Below, one piece after another: positions 28,514 through 51,170 of a stretch of DNA of 64,000 nucleotides. Numbering within the stretch: position 1 is the first letter of the stretch; each line of letters starts with the position of its first letter. This DNA comes from [Pantoea] beijingensis (GTDB lineage Bacteria > Pseudomonadota > Gammaproteobacteria > Enterobacterales > Enterobacteriaceae): positions 372,001 to 436,000 of the forward strand of contig NZ_CP071409.1 of assembly GCF_022647505.1 (NCBI RefSeq), given 5' to 3'. The position numbers and the translations under genes are program-made. Below the pieces are notes generated by a model. It did no database searches. It was not told where the DNA came from and worked only from the letters and a program-made list of their open reading frames with translations.

Positions 28514-28899
28514 TGCGCTTTACCTTGTTGGTCACTGGACCGGCATATGGTACTCAGCAGGCCAGTAGTGCTCTGCTGTTTGCCCAAGCGTTATTGGCCG
28601 CCGGTCATACTTTAACCAGCGTCTTTTTTTATCGTGAAGGTGTGCTTAATGCGAATCAGCTTTCCTCACCAGCAAGCGACGAAGTCGATATCGTACGAGA
28701 ATGGCAGACTTTGCGTCGTGATAGCGGGGCCGAACTGAATATTTGTGTTGCCGCCGCGCTGCGTCGCGGTATCACGGATGCGCAGGAGGCCGCTAGCCTC
28801 GGGCTACCCGCTGCTAATTTACAGCCTGGTTTTCAACTGACGGGGCTGGGCTCGCTTGCTGAAGCTGCGTTGCATTGCGATCGTCTGGTGCAATTCTGA
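28513..28899 (+). CDS. tusD: tRNA 2-thiouridine sulfur relay protein TusD
   Basis: The 128-residue DsrE-fold protein has the active Cys in [13 protein letters not shown] (residue 78), which accepts persulfide sulfur from TusA and passes it to TusE-MnmA for 2-thiolation of U34 in tRNAs. The stop shares a base with tusC. Confidence 0.94.
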   Translation: MRFTLLVTGPAYGTQQASSALLFAQALLAAGHTLTSVFFYREGVLNANQLSSPASDEVDIVREWQTLRRDSGAELNICVAAALRRGITDAQEAASLGLPAANLQPGFQLTGLGSLAEAALHCDRLVQF

Positions 28900-29258
28900 T
28901 GAACTCGATTGCTTTTATCTTTACCCACGGCCCACACGGTACCAGTGGTGGTCGTGAAGGGCTTGATGCCGTGCTGGCAACGTCGGCGCTCAGCGATAAT
29001 ATTGCACTGTTTTTCATTGGTGATGGCGTCTTACAACTGATGCCGGGGCAGCAACCACAAAAAATCCTCGCACGTGATTATATTGCGACTTTTGGTGTTC
29101 TCCCCTTATACGATATTGAGCAATGTTATCTCTGTGCAGAGTCGCTTGCTGAACGTGGGCTGACGGCGGATAGCGCCCGGGTTTTGCCTGTTGAGATCCT
29201 CAGCGGCGAGTTATTGCGGGCCCGTCTGAATGATTTTGATTGTGTGATCACTTTCTAA
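28899..29258 (+). CDS. tusC: tRNA 2-thiouridine sulfur relay protein TusC
   Basis: The 119-residue DsrE-fold protein forms the hexameric TusBCD complex. It starts [21 protein letters not shown], and the ATG at 28899 overlaps the tusD stop, so a start eight codons further upstream is not used. Confidence 0.93.
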   Translation: MNSIAFIFTHGPHGTSGGREGLDAVLATSALSDNIALFFIGDGVLQLMPGQQPQKILARDYIATFGVLPLYDIEQCYLCAESLAERGLTADSARVLPVEILSGELLRARLNDFDCVITF

Positions 29259-29268
29259 AGGAGTTGAG

Positions 29269-29556
29269 ATGCTTTATTCGTTAATGAACTCTCCTTTCCA
29301 GTGTGATTTCACATCACTATTGCGTTTGACCGGTGAGGGTGACGCGCTGCTGTTGCTTCAGGATGGTGTCGTTGCTGCATTGCAAGGCAGTATTGCGCTG
29401 GATAAATTGTTGGCGACGCCGGCAGCATTGTACGTGTTACAGGAAGATGTTGAGGCGCGTGGTTTGGTTGGCCAAATTTCACCCAAAATAGTATCGGTGA
29501 GCTATACTGATTTCGTCGCGCTGACGATAAAGCACCCGCAGCAAGTAGCCTGGTAG
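29269..29556 (+). CDS. tusB: tRNA 2-thiouridine sulfur relay protein TusB
   Basis: The 95-residue DsrH-like protein is the third member of the TusBCD complex. AAGGAG precedes the ATG by a few bases. It is followed at 180 bases by rpsL, as in E. coli. Confidence 0.93.
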   Translation: MLYSLMNSPFQCDFTSLLRLTGEGDALLLLQDGVVAALQGSIALDKLLATPAALYVLQEDVEARGLVGQISPKIVSVSYTDFVALTIKHPQQVAW

Positions 29557-29589
29557 CACCATGTCGACCGCAAGCAACTTCGCATCTAA

Positions 29590-30678
<1,089 letters not shown>

Positions 30679-30765
30679 TAAAACCGTCGTAGTGTTAGTC
30701 ACCAAGCGGGCACTTCAAGAAGCTGCCCGCTTTGGGTTACTTAACTTGAACGTCCCAGGATATAG

Positions 30766-32889
<2,124 letters not shown>

Positions 32890-32906
32890 GTCCCGAGTTT
32901 AAATAA

Positions 32907-34145
<1,239 letters not shown>

Positions 34146-34172
34146 TCGCTGATAATTGGTAATAAACCGTAC

Positions 34173-34200
34173 AAAAAAGAGCGCCTTGGCGCTCTTTTTT
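34173..34200 (+). terminator. Terminator of the str operon
   Basis: Perfect stem AGAGCGCC/GGCGCTCT with a TT loop, preceded by A and followed by six T, 28 bases after tufA. Confidence 0.92.
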
Positions 34201-34259
34201 ACTTTCTATGCCTTACTCTTTTCCTCTCATCGCTATATCAGCCGAATACGCTTTTACAC

Positions 34260-35093
34260 TCAATGTAATGTCAGATTTATGCGTTCAAGGCCCTTTTCAA
34301 AAAGGTGGTAGCCGGATGCTCCTTGCACCAGTAAATCCAGTACGTGCTCAGGAGCGGTTACCCGCACACCACCGAGTAAACTCACAGAATAGGGGGCAAA
34401 GGCTTCTGGTAATAATGGCGTAGTTGGGCCTACGATAGCGACCGATGTGCCAGTTTTCGCCAGGCGCAACAAGGAATCGAGTGTGCCATTCAAAAGTGTT
34501 GTGGCAGTAATGATAAGAATATCGGCGGTAGGAATAACGGTGGGTGCCTGATCTGCTGGGACGTAGTACGTCAGTTCACTAGTTTTAAACACTGACGGAT
34601 CCTTCTCCAAAACCTTGAAGGAGATGCCTTGCTTACGTAACTGGTGAATATAAGGATAAAAAGCCCCCACCATCACTACGTGTTGACCTGGCGAAGGGGA
34701 CAAGGTAAGGATGGCATCGCCAGAAGTCGTGGCTGCGACTAACTCATCTCCTCTCATTTGCCAGATGGTTTCGATTAATGCGTTCAGTGTGGCAATTGCC
34801 ACCGTACGTCGCAGCGGTTTTGGTGAGCCGAGATCCTCAAGGCATGTTTCGACCGGGAGCCCTCTGAGACGGCCCGCTCCCGGTAACGCATTTGCTGAAC
34901 TGGAGCAACAGACTGCAGCGGATATCTCTTTCACGGGTGTTGCGCAGAGACCAGCACAACGATTACTAAGTTGAACCCCAGTAAAAAATACACCGACTAC
35001 AGCCTCCTTGATCGTAAGAGATGAGAGTATTTCTGATGTTTGCTGGCAAGCAATCAACTTGAGTTGTTGTAAAAGCGTCAATTCAGTTTGCAC
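34260..35093 (-). CDS. DUF4213/DUF364 domain protein
   Basis: The 277-residue protein has an N-terminal DUF4213-like part (VVGVFFTGVQLSNRCAGLC region) with a Cys-rich CCSSS segment near residue 65 and a C-terminal Rossmann-like DUF364 domain (VVMVGAFYPYI; ILIITATTLLNGT). The family is linked to heavy-metal or cofactor chelation by fold only. Translation starts at GTG (35093) with AAGGA upstream. It occupies the tufA-bfd interval, where E. coli K-12 carries chiA, so it is an accessory gene. A metal-related role would suit its iron-storage neighbours. Confidence 0.78.
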   Translation of the reverse strand: MQTELTLLQQLKLIACQQTSEILSSLTIKEAVVGVFFTGVQLSNRCAGLCATPVKEISAAVCCSSSANALPGAGRLRGLPVETCLEDLGSPKPLRRTVAIATLNALIETIWQMRGDELVAATTSGDAILTLSPSPGQHVVMVGAFYPYIHQLRKQGISFKVLEKDPSVFKTSELTYYVPADQAPTVIPTADILIITATTLLNGTLDSLLRLAKTGTSVAIVGPTTPLLPEAFAPYSVSLLGGVRVTAPEHVLDLLVQGASGYHLFEKGLERINLTLH

Positions 35094-35236
35094 AGGAGTC
35101 CTTCCTTATTAAAGAGATAGCATCTCAATGTCCTTTCACACCGTTCAGATTACGCCATTATATTATGTTGGGAAGCAGGTATGTGTCGAAAATGTGACCT
35201 GATACAGCGGGTAATGTAGCCAATGAAGTATTGAAA

Positions 35237-35251
35237 TGCTAATGGTTATCA
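35237..35251 (+). promoter_or_regulatory. Fur box upstream of bfd
   Basis: TGCTAATGGTTATCA matches the Fur core TGATAATnATTATCA in 12 of 14 positions, 38 bases upstream of the bfd ATG. Iron-repressed bfd expression is the expected result. Confidence 0.75.
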
Positions 35252-35289
35252 TTTATATTCTTGTTGTGGAAAGTTTCCGGGATGTTGAT

Positions 35290-35484
35290 ATGTATATTTG
35301 TCTGTGTAATGCCGTTAGTGATAAAACAATCCGTGAAGCGGTGCGCCGCTATCAGCCAAAGTCTATCCAGCATTTGCGTCAAATTATCCCCGTAGGCAAA
35401 CAATGCGGCAAATGCATCCGCGCTACACGCGAGATTATGGACGAAGAGTTACAATGCCTACCGCAATATAAAGAAATAGCATGA
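35290..35484 (+). CDS. bfd: Bacterioferritin-associated ferredoxin
   Basis: The 64-residue protein has the BFD [2Fe-2S] Cys pattern (CLCNAV at residues 4-9 and CGKC near 38). It docks on Bfr and delivers electrons to release stored iron. The ATG at 35290 gives the standard length; a longer frame from 35236 would include the Fur box. Confidence 0.95.
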   Translation: MYICLCNAVSDKTIREAVRRYQPKSIQHLRQIIPVGKQCGKCIRATREIMDEELQCLPQYKEIA

Positions 35485-35718
35485 AATTTCATGTAGTTAA
35501 CTTGTATTGCAATACCCCTGAATCGTATGCAAATCGGGCTGAAAGGCTCGTTTGTGTCCCTGTGTTTCCAGTGATATCTCTGTTTATCGCGTTTTATTGA
35601 CAGACCGGTTACCTGCGTCACGCGTTATTTAGAGCATATATCCCTTATTTTCGTCCTGTCTTTTGACTTCTTCCTCAGTGCATCTACGCTGTTATTAACT
35701 GGAAGCGGAGGAAACAAA

Positions 35719-36192
35719 ATGAAGGGCGATAGTAAAATCATAAATCATCTCAACAAATTACTGGGGAATGAGCTGGTGGCGATTAACCAGTATTTCCTGC
35801 ATGCGCGGATGTTCAAAAATTGGGGGCTGATGCGGCTAAACGACGTTGAGTATCATGAATCAATTGATGAAATGAAGCATGCAGATAGGTATATCGAACG
35901 CATCTTATTCCTTGAAGGCATTCCAAATCTGCAGGACTTGGGCCGGCTTCGTATTGGTGAGGATGTAGAGGAAATGCTAAAGTCTGACTTGGCGCTGGAG
36001 TTGGAGGGTGCAAAGGATCTCCGCGAAGCGATTGCCTGGGCAGATAAAGTTCACGATTATGTCAGCCGTGACATGATGATCGAAATCTTGGCCGATGAAG
36101 AGCATCATATCGATTTTCTTGAAACCGAGCTGGAGTTGATTCAGAAAATAGGCATTCAAAATTACCTGCAATCGCAAATCACATCAGAATAG
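35719..36192 (+). CDS. bfr: Bacterioferritin
   Basis: The 157-residue ferritin stores iron in 24-mers with haem. The ferroxidase Glu/His set (NEYF-type [13 protein letters not shown], and EEHHIDFLE) and the haem-ligand Met in ADRYIERIL region are as in E. coli. GCGGAGG precedes the ATG. Its end overlaps the convergent prepilin peptidase gene by 14 bases. Confidence 0.95.
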   Translation: MKGDSKIINHLNKLLGNELVAINQYFLHARMFKNWGLMRLNDVEYHESIDEMKHADRYIERILFLEGIPNLQDLGRLRIGEDVEEMLKSDLALELEGAKDLREAIAWADKVHDYVSRDMMIEILADEEHHIDFLETELELIQKIGIQNYLQSQITSE

Positions 36193-36970
36193 TCAGCCAA
36201 AACACATCATAATGTTGTGCCGTGAAAACCAACCATCCCGCGACTGCCAGATAGGGGCCAAAAGGTTGCTGGATGGTTTTTTGCGTCTGCGCCCTTGCAG
36301 CCGAGTATAACCAGCCTGCGATGCCAAAGACGGCGGCCAGCGCCGCAATTAACGGCAGTGCTAATATGCCAGTCCATGCACCAAGCGCGGCAAAAAGCTT
36401 TGCATCACCCAAGCCCAGCCCCTGCTGCTTACGGCACAAAAAATAAATGAATGAAATCGATAAAAAACTGAGATAACCGGCTGCTGCTCCTGTTACCGAC
36501 CCAGACCAGTTTGCCGGGGAGCGTTGAAGTTGGAAAAGCATCCCACTGATAAGTAAGGGGAGCGTTAACACGTCGGGTAAGAGAAGATGCCGACGATCAA
36601 TTTCACTTAGCACTAGCAGCATTATACTGAGTAAAAGCAACCAGAAAAATAGGGAAGGGGAATCCGTTATTCCATCTGCTACGATAAAAACCAAGGCAGT
36701 GAACAGCTCGACCAAAAAGAGTGTCGCTGGAATACTGTGCCCACAATGACGACAGCAGCCACGCAGCTTTAACCAGCTATAGAGTGGGATCAGGTCTCTA
36801 GGGGATAATGTTGTTTTACAAAATGAGCAATGAGAGGCCGGCCAGCTTATCTGCGCAAACCAGTTACGTGCACTGCATCCGGGAATATAGCGTGTAATCA
36901 CTAAGGCCAGGAAACTACCGGTGGTAGCACCCGCTATAAATTCAACGATAACTCTTATCCACTCATCCAT
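36179..36970 (-). CDS. gspO: Prepilin peptidase (GspO/PilD family)
   Basis: The 263-residue inner-membrane protease has about seven membrane segments. The cytoplasmic zinc loop has two Cys pairs (CSFC at 48-51, CRHC further on), and the aspartates of the GxGD-type site are present in [11 protein letters not shown] and LGLGDAKLF. It cleaves and methylates type IV prepilins or type II pseudopilins. It stands alone: in K-12 gspO closes the gspC-O cluster next to bfr, but here no gsp gene accompanies it, so it is a relic or serves pilins encoded elsewhere. Confidence 0.9.
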   Translation of the reverse strand: MDEWIRVIVEFIAGATTGSFLALVITRYIPGCSARNWFAQISWPASHCSFCKTTLSPRDLIPLYSWLKLRGCCRHCGHSIPATLFLVELFTALVFIVADGITDSPSLFFWLLLLSIMLLVLSEIDRRHLLLPDVLTLPLLISGMLFQLQRSPANWSGSVTGAAAGYLSFLSISFIYFLCRKQQGLGLGDAKLFAALGAWTGILALPLIAALAAVFGIAGWLYSAARAQTQKTIQQPFGPYLAVAGWLVFTAQHYDVFWLTILM

Positions 36971-37402
36971 AAGTTCCTCCTGACTCCCGTTAGCATAAAG
37001 CCGTCGTTCTCTCTTGGGCTACATAAAAATGAGTCGGAAGACGATATTGCGGAATGTTACGCAACTCAAATGTCAGATATGGTCATTACACGCAACCAAC
37101 TCGGGGGAGGCCAAAAATCTGTGAAGTTATCGGATAAATAAGTGGTTTTTTTGGGACAAGAATCTTATTGGAGTGAGGCATTATTGAAATAACAATAGTG
37201 CTTCTATCGTTAGTATCAATAATCGCCATCAGGGATCATGCAGGATTACCATGGTATCGAAAGTGGCATAGAGAGTTATAACCGGGGAGAGCATTAACCC
37301 AGAGATCCATGCTCTCTGGATTAATGCAAATTAACAGGGCCGCTAAGATGTAAGTAAACGATGGTTTTACGGACTACCAGCAGTGGTTACTGCGTCTTTA
37401 TA
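36971..37402. other. 432-base spacer between gspO and the terpene synthase gene
   Basis: No convincing gene is present. The spacer is AT-rich and holds the inverted repeat at 37291-37327. A short open stretch at 37190-37280 encodes a hydrophobic run but lacks a usual start and is not called. Confidence 0.6.
37291..37327 (-). terminator. Inverted repeat downstream of the terpene synthase gene
   Basis: Arms GCATTAACCCAGAGA and TCTCTGGATTAATGC match at 14 of 15 positions around a seven-base loop, about 76 bases past the terpene synthase stop. There is no strong T-run; it could terminate or stabilise the idi-terpene synthase mRNA. Confidence 0.5.
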
Positions 37403-38449
37403 TCAGGGCGCTGTAAAAACCTCTGATTGCATGGAGCTAATATTCTCTAACCAACTTAATGGCTTGCCCTTTTGGCTTTCTTCTATATCAAAATAGCGCG
37501 GTGTTCTCAGAGAGAACTCAAGATTCGCTCGCATCCAGTGCCCCATTCCCTGAACATAGTCTCTGATGCTGGTGCAGGTTTGTTCATCAAGTTTGAGAGT
37601 ATGCAATAGCGATTCCAGGCGCGATTGGGTATCAATAAACAGCTGCTGACGATTAAGAACAAATCGATAAATAGTATCTGCAGCCTCCTGCAAATCGCTG
37701 TGGGTGCAATGCTGCCAGACTGTCACCAAATTGTTGGTATCACCACGAGCCTGCTCTTTTTCGAAGGAAAATAAATCATTGCTCATGCAGATAACGTCTA
37801 TAGTGCAGTCCTTGAGTACCTGCATTTCGAGACTATTGGCGATTTCGTTAGGGATTGGGCTGCCCAAACAATACTCGATCAAATCGAGGACCATGCGCAC
37901 TGCGCCGGTATCTCGCCGCAGTTCAATAAAATTTATAAAATGCGGCAGGGTCCCATCAGCTCGGGTAGAGACTTCCCAGCGCATAGATGCGAGATAATTA
38001 CGTATATTTTGCATAAAAGACTGATGCTGTTGAACATTCAGTGTGCGAGTGTACTCCTGGCATAAATCAACAAAAGCCACTTCTATCGGACTGGACGGCT
38101 CAAGAGACTGGCAGGTGTCAATATGGGTAAATTGATACAGACGATCAATAATTACCGCTGCCTGTTGTTTATCATGCCCCAGATAACATTCGTCCAACTG
38201 ATCATCGAACAGGAACAACCATATCAGCCAGTTAATAGCGATAGTTAATTGTTGCTGCGTTGCATTAGGATAAGCTTGTGCTGTTAATTGTGAAAACCCT
38301 GAGCGATCCAAACGTTCAGTCGCTTGCCTTCCCTTAATTAGTCCAGTCTGCTTCAGCCATTGGCGTGAGAGATCCCAGCTTTGATCGTGATGGGGATTCA
38401 TCCAGGTCGTAAAAGGACAATAAAAATCCGGCTTAGAAAATGAACTCAT
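37403..38449 (-). CDS. Class I terpene synthase (bacterial sesquiterpene-cyclase type)
   Basis: The 348-residue protein has every signature of a bacterial class I terpene cyclase: aspartate-rich motif DDQLDE (82-87), pyrophosphate-sensor R178 in RRDTGA exactly 46 residues before the NSE triad N224/S228/E232 (NDLFSFEKE), and the C-terminal RY pair (318-319). These bind three Mg2+ and the diphosphate and trigger ionisation of farnesyl or geranyl diphosphate. Length fits the family. It starts in a four-base overlap with the end of idi, so isomerase and cyclase are made together. No prenyltransferase, methyltransferase or P450 gene is next to it; the housekeeping farnesyl diphosphate synthase probably supplies substrate. 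Product unknown. Confidence 0.9.
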   Translation of the reverse strand: MSSFSKPDFYCPFTTWMNPHHDQSWDLSRQWLKQTGLIKGRQATERLDRSGFSQLTAQAYPNATQQQLTIAINWLIWLFLFDDQLDECYLGHDKQQAAVIIDRLYQFTHIDTCQSLEPSSPIEVAFVDLCQEYTRTLNVQQHQSFMQNIRNYLASMRWEVSTRADGTLPHFINFIELRRDTGAVRMVLDLIEYCLGSPIPNEIANSLEMQVLKDCTIDVICMSNDLFSFEKEQARGDTNNLVTVWQHCTHSDLQEAADTIYRFVLNRQQLFIDTQSRLESLLHTLKLDEQTCTSIRDYVQGMGHWMRANLEFSLRTPRYFDIEESQKGKPLSWLENISSMQSEVFTAP

Positions 38450-39012
38450 GATTGTGCCTCTTTAAGACGTACCTGTTGCCACCACAATTCAGGTTGCAGA
38501 GGGGCAGGTTGCTGAAAAATACGCAGAAACCACTGGCTGAAAGAATTGGGGTTAGTGGCGATTTGTTGACGGATATCAGCCAAATCAAGCCATTTATATT
38601 GCGCGACTTCAGCCGGATTATGTTGCGGGGAACCATCGAAGACCCCTGCATAAAGATGGTCATATTCATACTCAACCATATTATCTGAGACCTGAGCGTG
38701 GTAGATGAAACTCCCAACGGGGATCAGAGAACAATCGAAGCCCATTTCTTCATGCAAGCGTCGGCGCGCTGCCGCTAGTTTGTCTTCTCCTGGACGGGGA
38801 TGACCACAACAGGTATTCGCCCATAGACCAGCAGAGTGGTATTTTTCCACCGCTCTTTGCTGAAGGAGTAACTGTCCATTAGAATTAAAAATAAATACAG
38901 AAAAGGCTCGGTGCAAGCTTCCATCAAGGTGGACCTGCAACTTTTCGCCTTCGCCTACCTGGTTGTCGTGGCGGTCAACAAGTATCAGTTTTTCAATCAG
39001 CATAGTTATCAT
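38446..39012 (-). CDS. idi: Isopentenyl-diphosphate delta-isomerase, type I
   Basis: The 188-residue Nudix-fold enzyme converts IPP to DMAPP. The catalytic Cys (C69 in NTCCGHPRPGE), the Nudix-like helix DKLAAARRRLHEE and the metal/catalytic pair E114 and E116 (EYEYDH) are present. An alternative ATG lies three codons in. Enterobacteria with the MEP pathway make both IPP and DMAPP, so idi is dispensable; coupling to a terpene synthase suggests it tunes the precursor ratio for that product. Confidence 0.93.
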   Translation of the reverse strand: MITMLIEKLILVDRHDNQVGEGEKLQVHLDGSLHRAFSVFIFNSNGQLLLQQRAVEKYHSAGLWANTCCGHPRPGEDKLAAARRRLHEEMGFDCSLIPVGSFIYHAQVSDNMVEYEYDHLYAGVFDGSPQHNPAEVAQYKWLDLADIRQQIATNPNSFSQWFLRIFQQPAPLQPELWWQQVRLKEAQS

Positions 39013-39075
39013 TTATTAGGTATTAAATATTAATTGCATGTGTCTGCATATTCGCGGATAGCGTAGTCACTCTTT

Positions 39076-39108
39076 TGACACAGGCTTAGCGGGAAATCCT
39101 GACACAGG
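39076..39108 (-). promoter_or_regulatory. Direct repeat upstream of idi
   Basis: TGACACAGG occurs twice, at 39076-39084 and 39100-39108, spaced 24 bases start to start. The second copy is part of TCCTGACACAGGA, which is nearly palindromic. They lie 64-96 bases before the idi start and could bind a regulator of the terpene operon. Confidence 0.4.
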
Positions 39109-39166
39109 AATTCGTCGGACAGTTATTGATCCTATATAGAACAGAATTTATTGATGTTTTTTTGAG

Positions 39167-39322
39167 TTATGCTCGCAGGCAGAACGGCAGGCCAGCACGA
39201 TCAGGTTGACTCTCCCCCTTTTGGTAAAGCCCGGTGATAGCAATGATGAAAAGTAACAATAGAAACTGAATAACAGATAACGAGAGTAGAACGTTATGGA
39301 ATGAATCTTTTAGTTTATTCAT
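39167..39322 (-). CDS. Possible small membrane protein upstream of idi
   Basis: A 51-codon frame starting ATG at 39322 encodes a polar N-terminus (MNKLKDSFHN), one strongly hydrophobic stretch of about 23 residues (11-33, rich in Leu/Ile/Val) and a polar tail with a single Cys at 48. It has the same orientation as idi and ends 154 bases before it. The ribosome site is weak (AGAAAA), and AT-rich DNA can give hydrophobic frames by chance, so this is a candidate only. Confidence 0.35.
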   Translation of the reverse strand: MNKLKDSFHNVLLSLSVIQFLLLLFIIAITGLYQKGESQPDRAGLPFCLRA

Positions 39323-40026
39323 AATGGTTTTCTAATGAGTTACGATATAAATCATTAACGTATTGCCAGAGGTGTGTTGGCTGGCGGTAGTAAGTAATAA
39401 CGCAGACGGTTTAGTTCCATTTATTCAGAAATTACTCTCTATGCGTATTTTGTGTACTTTGAGTTATATCGAATTTACAGGCTGGCAGTGGAATTGCCTA
39501 TGATGCGAATTATCCCGCTTAATAAATGAGAGTGATTACGGAGGGTGTTCTTTGTCCGCAATTAAGATCATGTTTTGTTTCTTTATAAAGAAATTGCGGT
39601 TGCCAGTGCATGAATATTATCCTGTTAAAAATGAATACTTAGGCGTTTATCGCGATTCAATAAAAAGGTCATTTGCCATCAGGTCGCAGCCAGGAAACAG
39701 CATATTCCGTCTTTAGTATGCTGATTATTGCTTTCATTATTATGTTTTCCATGAGCGACACACCGAGTGACGCAATTGAGCTGCCCAATGATATCTGTGG
39801 AATATTGACGTAATGTTTCAGGAAAGGATTTAACATCTGAAAATAGTCATGGCCCCGGGAATGACTGACACAATAGAGTTTTCGCCCCCCGTCCGGCTTG
39901 GCCCGTAGAACGTAAAGCGTCGGAATAAAATAACGCGATCTATCAGGTCAGCGTCCCGGCCACTCAACGGGTGAAGAATGGTACAACGGCCTTTACTTCC
40001 TTGAAGGTAAAACCCACAAATTCAGG

Positions 40027-40054
40027 TTGCTTCCTGAGCGGGAATCCGTATAAT
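40027..40054 (+). promoter_or_regulatory. S10 operon promoter
   Basis: TTGCTT (40027-40032), 16 bases and a consensus TATAAT (40049-40054) followed by GCGCGGG. This places the transcript start near 40061 and gives a leader of about 175 bases, close to the E. coli value. Confidence 0.85.
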
Positions 40055-40060
40055 GCGCGG

Positions 40061-40547
<487 letters not shown>

Positions 40548-40567
40548 TCAGGTCATTGAGCGATTGA

Positions 40568-42963
<2,396 letters not shown>

Positions 42964-42976
42964 TTTTAGAGGATAA

Positions 42977-45189
<2,213 letters not shown>

Positions 45190-45254
45190 TAGAATTCGCC
45201 CTCTTTACCCGAAAGACTTCTGGGTGTAGTCAAGGTGGCAAGTGCGAAAACCCC

Positions 45255-45278
45255 GGTAGCTTACTCCGGTAAGCTGCC
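45255..45278 (+). other. Hairpin in the S10-spc spacer
   Basis: AGCTTAC/GTAAGCT around TCCG, extended by GG/CC outside. It is not followed by T, so it is not a terminator by itself. Its role is unknown; mRNA 3' end protection is possible. Confidence 0.5.
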
Positions 45279-45340
45279 TAATTAACAGCGCGATGCCGCC
45301 ATGTTTGTACTGTGGAAGATTGCGGGTAATAAAAAATAAG

Positions 45341-45372
45341 ATAAACGGCTCGAAAGAGCCGTTTATTTTTTC
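45341..45372 (+). terminator. Terminator of the S10 operon
   Basis: A perfect eleven-base stem ATAAACGGCTC/GAGCCGTTTAT with a GAAA tetraloop and a T-run. It lies between rpsQ and the spc promoter, so the two operons are well insulated. Confidence 0.92.
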
Positions 45373-45401
45373 TACCCATATGCAGGAACCGGTGTTATAA
45401 T
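45373..45401 (+). promoter_or_regulatory. spc operon promoter
   Basis: Consensus TATAAT at 45396-45401 is followed by GCCGCGCC. At 17 bases upstream is a weak -35 TACCCA (45373-45378). It lies 80 bases before rplN, as the spc promoter does in E. coli. Confidence 0.75.
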
Positions 45402-45468
45402 GCCGCGCCCTCAATTATGGGGCTTTCTAACGACCTGTTTCAGGTCCCGAAGTAGTAGTTGACATTAG

Positions 45469-46731
<1,263 letters not shown>

Positions 46732-46736
46732 GGTAG

Positions 46737-47051
<315 letters not shown>

Positions 47052-47078
47052 TTGTCACCAATTGAATCACGGGAGTAA

Positions 47079-48386
<1,308 letters not shown>

Positions 48387-48391
48387 GGTAG

Positions 48392-48901
<510 letters not shown>

Positions 48902-48906
48902 TGACC

Positions 48907-49086
48907 ATGGCAAAGACTATTAAAATTACACAAACCCGCAGTTCGATCGGACGTTTGCCGAAACACAAGGCAACGCTGCTTGGCCTGGGTCTGCGTCGTA
49001 TTAACCACACCGTAGAGCGTGAAGATACGCCAGCTGTACGCGGTATGGTTAACGCGATTTCCTACATGGTTAAAGTGGAGGAGTAA
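48907..49086 (+). CDS. rpmD: 50S ribosomal protein L30
   Basis: The 59-residue protein ([19 protein letters not shown]) starts at the second ATG, 48907, matching E. coli; an ATG two codons earlier overlaps the rpsE stop. Confidence 0.97.
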   Translation: MAKTIKITQTRSSIGRLPKHKATLLGLGLRRINHTVEREDTPAVRGMVNAISYMVKVEE

Positions 49087-49524
<438 letters not shown>

Positions 49525-49531
49525 GTAGCAG

Positions 49532-51012
<1,481 letters not shown>

Positions 51013-51045
51013 TTTTCACATATTTTTCTTGCAAAGTCGGGTTGA

Positions 51046-51064
51046 GCTGGCTAGATTAGCCAGC
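51046..51064 (+). terminator. Hairpin after rpmJ
   Basis: Perfect eight-base stem GCTGGCTA/TAGCCAGC with a three-base loop, followed by CAATCTTTTG. A weak terminator or processing site between spc and alpha genes. Confidence 0.6.
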
Positions 51065-51074
51065 CAATCTTTTG

Positions 51075-51170
51075 TATGTCTATGCGTTTCCATTTGAGTA
51101 TCCTGAAAACGGGCTTTTCGGCATGGAACGCATATTTAAATAGTAGGAGTGCATAGTGGCCCGTATAGCA
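51075..51170 (+). promoter_or_regulatory. alpha operon leader, S4 pseudoknot target
   Basis: The leader before rpsM (GTTTCCATTTGAGTATCCTG, then GCATGGAACGCA and the GGAGTGCATAGTGGCC start region) is nearly identical to the E. coli alpha leader, where S4 binds a pseudoknot around the rpsM start to repress translation. Confidence 0.8.

Noticed and set aside
37190..37280. Hydrophobic frame resembling a prepilin N-terminus (EITIVLLSLVSIIAI) next to the prepilin peptidase gene
   Set aside because: A stop lies just upstream, the Glu is not at the +5 position required for prepilins, and there is no normal start codon; likely chance in AT-rich DNA.
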